Assembly: GCA_023664085.1 (NCBI GenBank) | Contig: JAMPGE010000008.1 | Coordinates: 1 to 56,644, forward strand | From: Muribaculum sp. | Lineage (GTDB): Bacteria; Bacteroidota; Bacteroidia; Bacteroidales; Muribaculaceae | Length of the DNA: 56,644 nt | Direction: 5' to 3' | Part shown: piece by piece, positions 55,155 to 56,644 of the stretch | Numbering within the stretch: the stretch's first letter is position 1 | Layout of the letters: the number at the start of each line of letters is the position of its first letter | Program-made: the position numbers and the translations under genes | The notes under the pieces: generated by a model | The model's input: only the letters and a program-made list of their open reading frames with translations | The model's database searches: none | Told to the model about the DNA's origin: nothing

Positions 55155-55607
55155 TTATTCGATTATCATAATGTCGGCACCTTCGAGTAAGGTATCTCCG
55201 ACGTTGACTAAAATTTTCTTAACGGTACCGCCGAAAGAAGAGTGTACGTCGTTTTCCATTTTCATGGCTTCAAGCAGGCATACGGTATCTCCGGAGTTGA
55301 CAGTGTCTCCCTCCTTTACTTTGATGGCGGTGATGGTGCCGGGCAACGGACATTTTACGGCGTGAGCAGAAGTTGATGTCGGGGTAGGTTTTGCAATCAC
55401 TTTTTCGCCTGTCTCGGTGCGGGGAGCTGCGGTAGGTTTCTTTACCGGGTTGAGTTTGCTTACGGCAGCTCCGGCGGGGGCTTTGTCAAGTTCCACGGTG
55501 TAAGGGGTGCCGTTTACTTCTACGTGTACCTGATTGTCGACAACATCGCCGACACCTACGGTAAATTTCACACCGTTGATCTTATATTTATATTCTTTTA
55601 GTTTCAT
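55155..55607 (-). CDS. mmdC: biotin carboxyl carrier subunit of the decarboxylase
   Basis: 150-aa carrier. An N-terminal beta region (about 1-45) and a proline/alanine/threonine-rich hinge (50-83) precede the biotinyl domain with LLEAMKMEND. Lys116 receives biotin and swings carboxyl from the alpha subunit to the beta subunit. Biotin-domain length is normal. 17 nt downstream of the gamma-like gene. Confidence 0.94.
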   Translation of the reverse strand: MKLKEYKYKINGVKFTVGVGDVVDNQVHVEVNGTPYTVELDKAPAGAAVSKLNPVKKPTAAPRTETGEKVIAKPTPTSTSAHAVKCPLPGTITAIKVKEGDTVNSGDTVCLLEAMKMENDVHSSFGGTVKKILVNVGDTLLEGADIMIIE

Positions 55608-55624
55608 CTTTGAGTACGAAAGTA

Positions 55625-56254
55625 TTAATGACGCTCGCGCGTGATATTGCTTTTATTATTATGGCATACTTCGGGTGTGGGACGCATATTGTAGATCTTG
55701 GAATTCCAGGGAGAATAAGCTTTCTTCATGCGGCGGATTGTGAGGATAGTGTCTTCAATATCGTGCTCACCGCTGAAATGCTCCGACAGAGCCATGGCAA
55801 TGGCAGCTATCACATCTCCGGAGTCTACATGTTCGTGGTTATCAGGGAGATCTTTTTTAGAGAGTCCGTGAGCCATGCGTTTCTTTCTACTCATGAGAGC
55901 GGAGGAAATTTTGCCGAACCCATAGAACAACAGGCTGAGAACGATAAGCACAGACACTACAATAATCATAGCTATCAATGTGATAGCTCCACCGAACGAA
56001 TCGTTTTCTTTGGCATTTTCGTTTTTCTCGGCCTGAGTCATCTTTTTAGCAATGGTGCTTTGCTGCACTTGAGAGCCATCGGATGAATTATTCGGGGCGG
56101 ATGTTTCCTCGATTTCAATGTCGGTGATCTGCTGATTGACCACTACAGAGGACTGCTCATGATTCTGAGAGGCGTCCTGCGCGCTCGCCGGAGCTGATGC
56201 TCCGGCGAGTATGGCGAGACTCAAAGCTGCTGTATAAAATGATTTTTTCAACAT
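55625..56254 (-). CDS. OadG-like gamma/delta subunit of the decarboxylase
   Basis: 209-aa small subunit that ties the alpha subunit to the membrane. A cleavable signal (1-25, ending APASAQ), a polar periplasmic stretch, one helix (about 88-112) and a charged cytoplasmic tail follow each other. Most OadG proteins lack a signal peptide and are about 80 aa; the long exported N-part is typical of Bacteroidetes. The ATG at 56254 lies 25 nt after the alpha-subunit stop. A longer frame through that gene is rejected. Confidence 0.88.
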   Translation of the reverse strand: MLKKSFYTAALSLAILAGASAPASAQDASQNHEQSSVVVNQQITDIEIEETSAPNNSSDGSQVQQSTIAKKMTQAEKNENAKENDSFGGAITLIAMIIVVSVLIVLSLLFYGFGKISSALMSRKKRMAHGLSKKDLPDNHEHVDSGDVIAAIAMALSEHFSGEHDIEDTILTIRRMKKAYSPWNSKIYNMRPTPEVCHNNKSNITRERH

Positions 56255-56279
56255 TTTGGCAATGCTTTGAAGGGGATAT

Positions 56280-56644
56280 TTACAGAGGAATGTTGCCGTG
56301 TTTTTTGGCGGGATTGGTCTGCTTTTTGGTAGCGAGCATCTGGAGAGCCTTGATAATACGGAAACGGGTATTGCGGGGCTCGATGACGTCGTCAATGTAG
56401 CCGTATTTGGCTGCGTTGTAAGGATTGGCAAACAGTTTGCGGTATTCTTCCTCTTTTTCTGCTTTGAAGGCTTTGGGATCAGCCTGCTCTTTGGCTTCCT
56501 TGGCGTAAAGTACACCTACAGCACCTTCAGCGCCCATAACTGCAATTTCTGCAGTGGGCCATGCGTAGTTCACGTCGCCGCGAAGCTGTTTGCAGCTCAT
56601 CACGATGTGGCTGCCGCCGTAGCTCTTGCGCAGAGTAACTGTCA
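56280..56644 (-). CDS. mmdA: methylmalonyl-CoA decarboxylase / carboxyltransferase alpha subunit (3' part)
   Basis: C-terminal 121 residues of a carboxyltransferase, cut by the window edge. The frame is open to the last base (VTLRKSYGGSHIVMSCKQLR). GDVNYAWPTAEIAVMG and DPKAFKAEKEEEYRKLFANP follow, as does the closing IDDVIEPRNTRFRI. These match acyl-CoA carboxylase beta / MmdA ends, and with its neighbours point to methylmalonyl-CoA as substrate. First visible gene of the operon; its start and promoter lie outside. Confidence 0.93.
   Translation of the reverse strand, partial: TVTLRKSYGGSHIVMSCKQLRGDVNYAWPTAEIAVMGAEGAVGVLYAKEAKEQADPKAFKAEKEEEYRKLFANPYNAAKYGYIDDVIEPRNTRFRIIKALQMLATKKQTNPAKKHGNIPL

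Noticed and set aside
56255..56515. N-terminal extension of the OadG-like protein
   Set aside because: It would run through the alpha-subunit gene in another frame; ATG 56254 begins a clean signal peptide.
1..56644. CRISPR arrays, rRNA, transposases, prophage
   Set aside because: No regularly spaced repeats, rRNA stretches or mobile-element proteins were seen on either strand.

Overview
The window looks like chromosomal backbone of a Bacteroidales bacterium, possibly Muribaculaceae or a close relative; the family is inferred and not shown by any single gene. The evidence is the gene set (sprA, a Bacteroidetes-type Rpb6/RpoZ, bacterial serine palmitoyltransferase, an Rnf/Mmd-style methylmalonyl-CoA decarboxylase operon, a TonB-dependent receptor with a carboxypeptidase-regulatory-like N-domain), the near absence of Shine-Dalgarno sequences, and many promoters of the form TTTG-N19/20-TAnnTTTG, the Bacteroidetes primary-sigma signature. 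I see no insertion sequence with a transposase, no prophage, no CRISPR array and no rRNA. One tandem pair of tRNA-Arg(ACG) genes is present. Promoter positions let me correct several gene starts, because longer reading frames would begin at TTG codons inside or upstream of the promoter.

Layout: 1-5.7 kb holds a TonB-dependent receptor (minus) divergent from hisS plus a conserved hypothetical gene. 5.7-15 kb is mostly minus strand: metallophosphoesterase lipoprotein, dolichol-phosphate-mannose-type glycosyltransferase, DUF2156 protein, the tRNA-Arg pair, rpiB-folB, lysC-engB-gtrA, recR-acetyltransferase; tpx is on plus. 15-23 kb is ruvA, a 29-codon coupled frame and the giant type IX secretion translocon gene sprA. 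23-29 kb holds a DUF805 gene, clpB, a three-gene uncharacterised cluster with its own promoter (beta-rich protein, 85-aa protein, zinc-ribbon membrane protein) and a ROK sugar kinase.

29-33.6 kb is a minus-strand block: an uncharacterised ATP-grasp-like protein, DUF2520 protein, kdsC and maf in one run, preceded by bamD-rpoZ. 33.7-35.7 kb is PASTA protein-rluD. 35.8-41 kb (minus) is a membrane metallophosphoesterase, an acyltransferase, an LptF/G permease and tgt. A promoter pair at 41.01-41.06 kb overlaps back to back and also drives a second ROK kinase-cutC-transglutaminase operon (41.0-45.4 kb). 45.6-53 kb has dnaK, a CE1-type esterase, a PfkB kinase, a small monooxygenase, crcB, serine palmitoyltransferase and a pRiA4b-like protein. 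The right end is the minus-strand mmd operon (alpha subunit cut by the window edge, gamma-like, biotin carrier, beta), which would couple decarboxylation of methylmalonyl-CoA to sodium export during propionate formation.

Themes that link genes: envelope building (bamD, kdsC, LptF/G, acyltransferase, spt, sprA, PASTA protein), protein quality control (clpB, dnaK), and sugar phosphorylation (two ROK paralogues, PfkB, rpiB). The most interesting uncharacterised items are the ATP-grasp-like protein at 31.2-32.2 kb, the three-gene cluster at 26.6-28.0 kb, the double-transglutaminase-like protein at 42.8-45.4 kb, a Tgt without its zinc cysteines, and the tightly coupled 29-codon frame in front of sprA.
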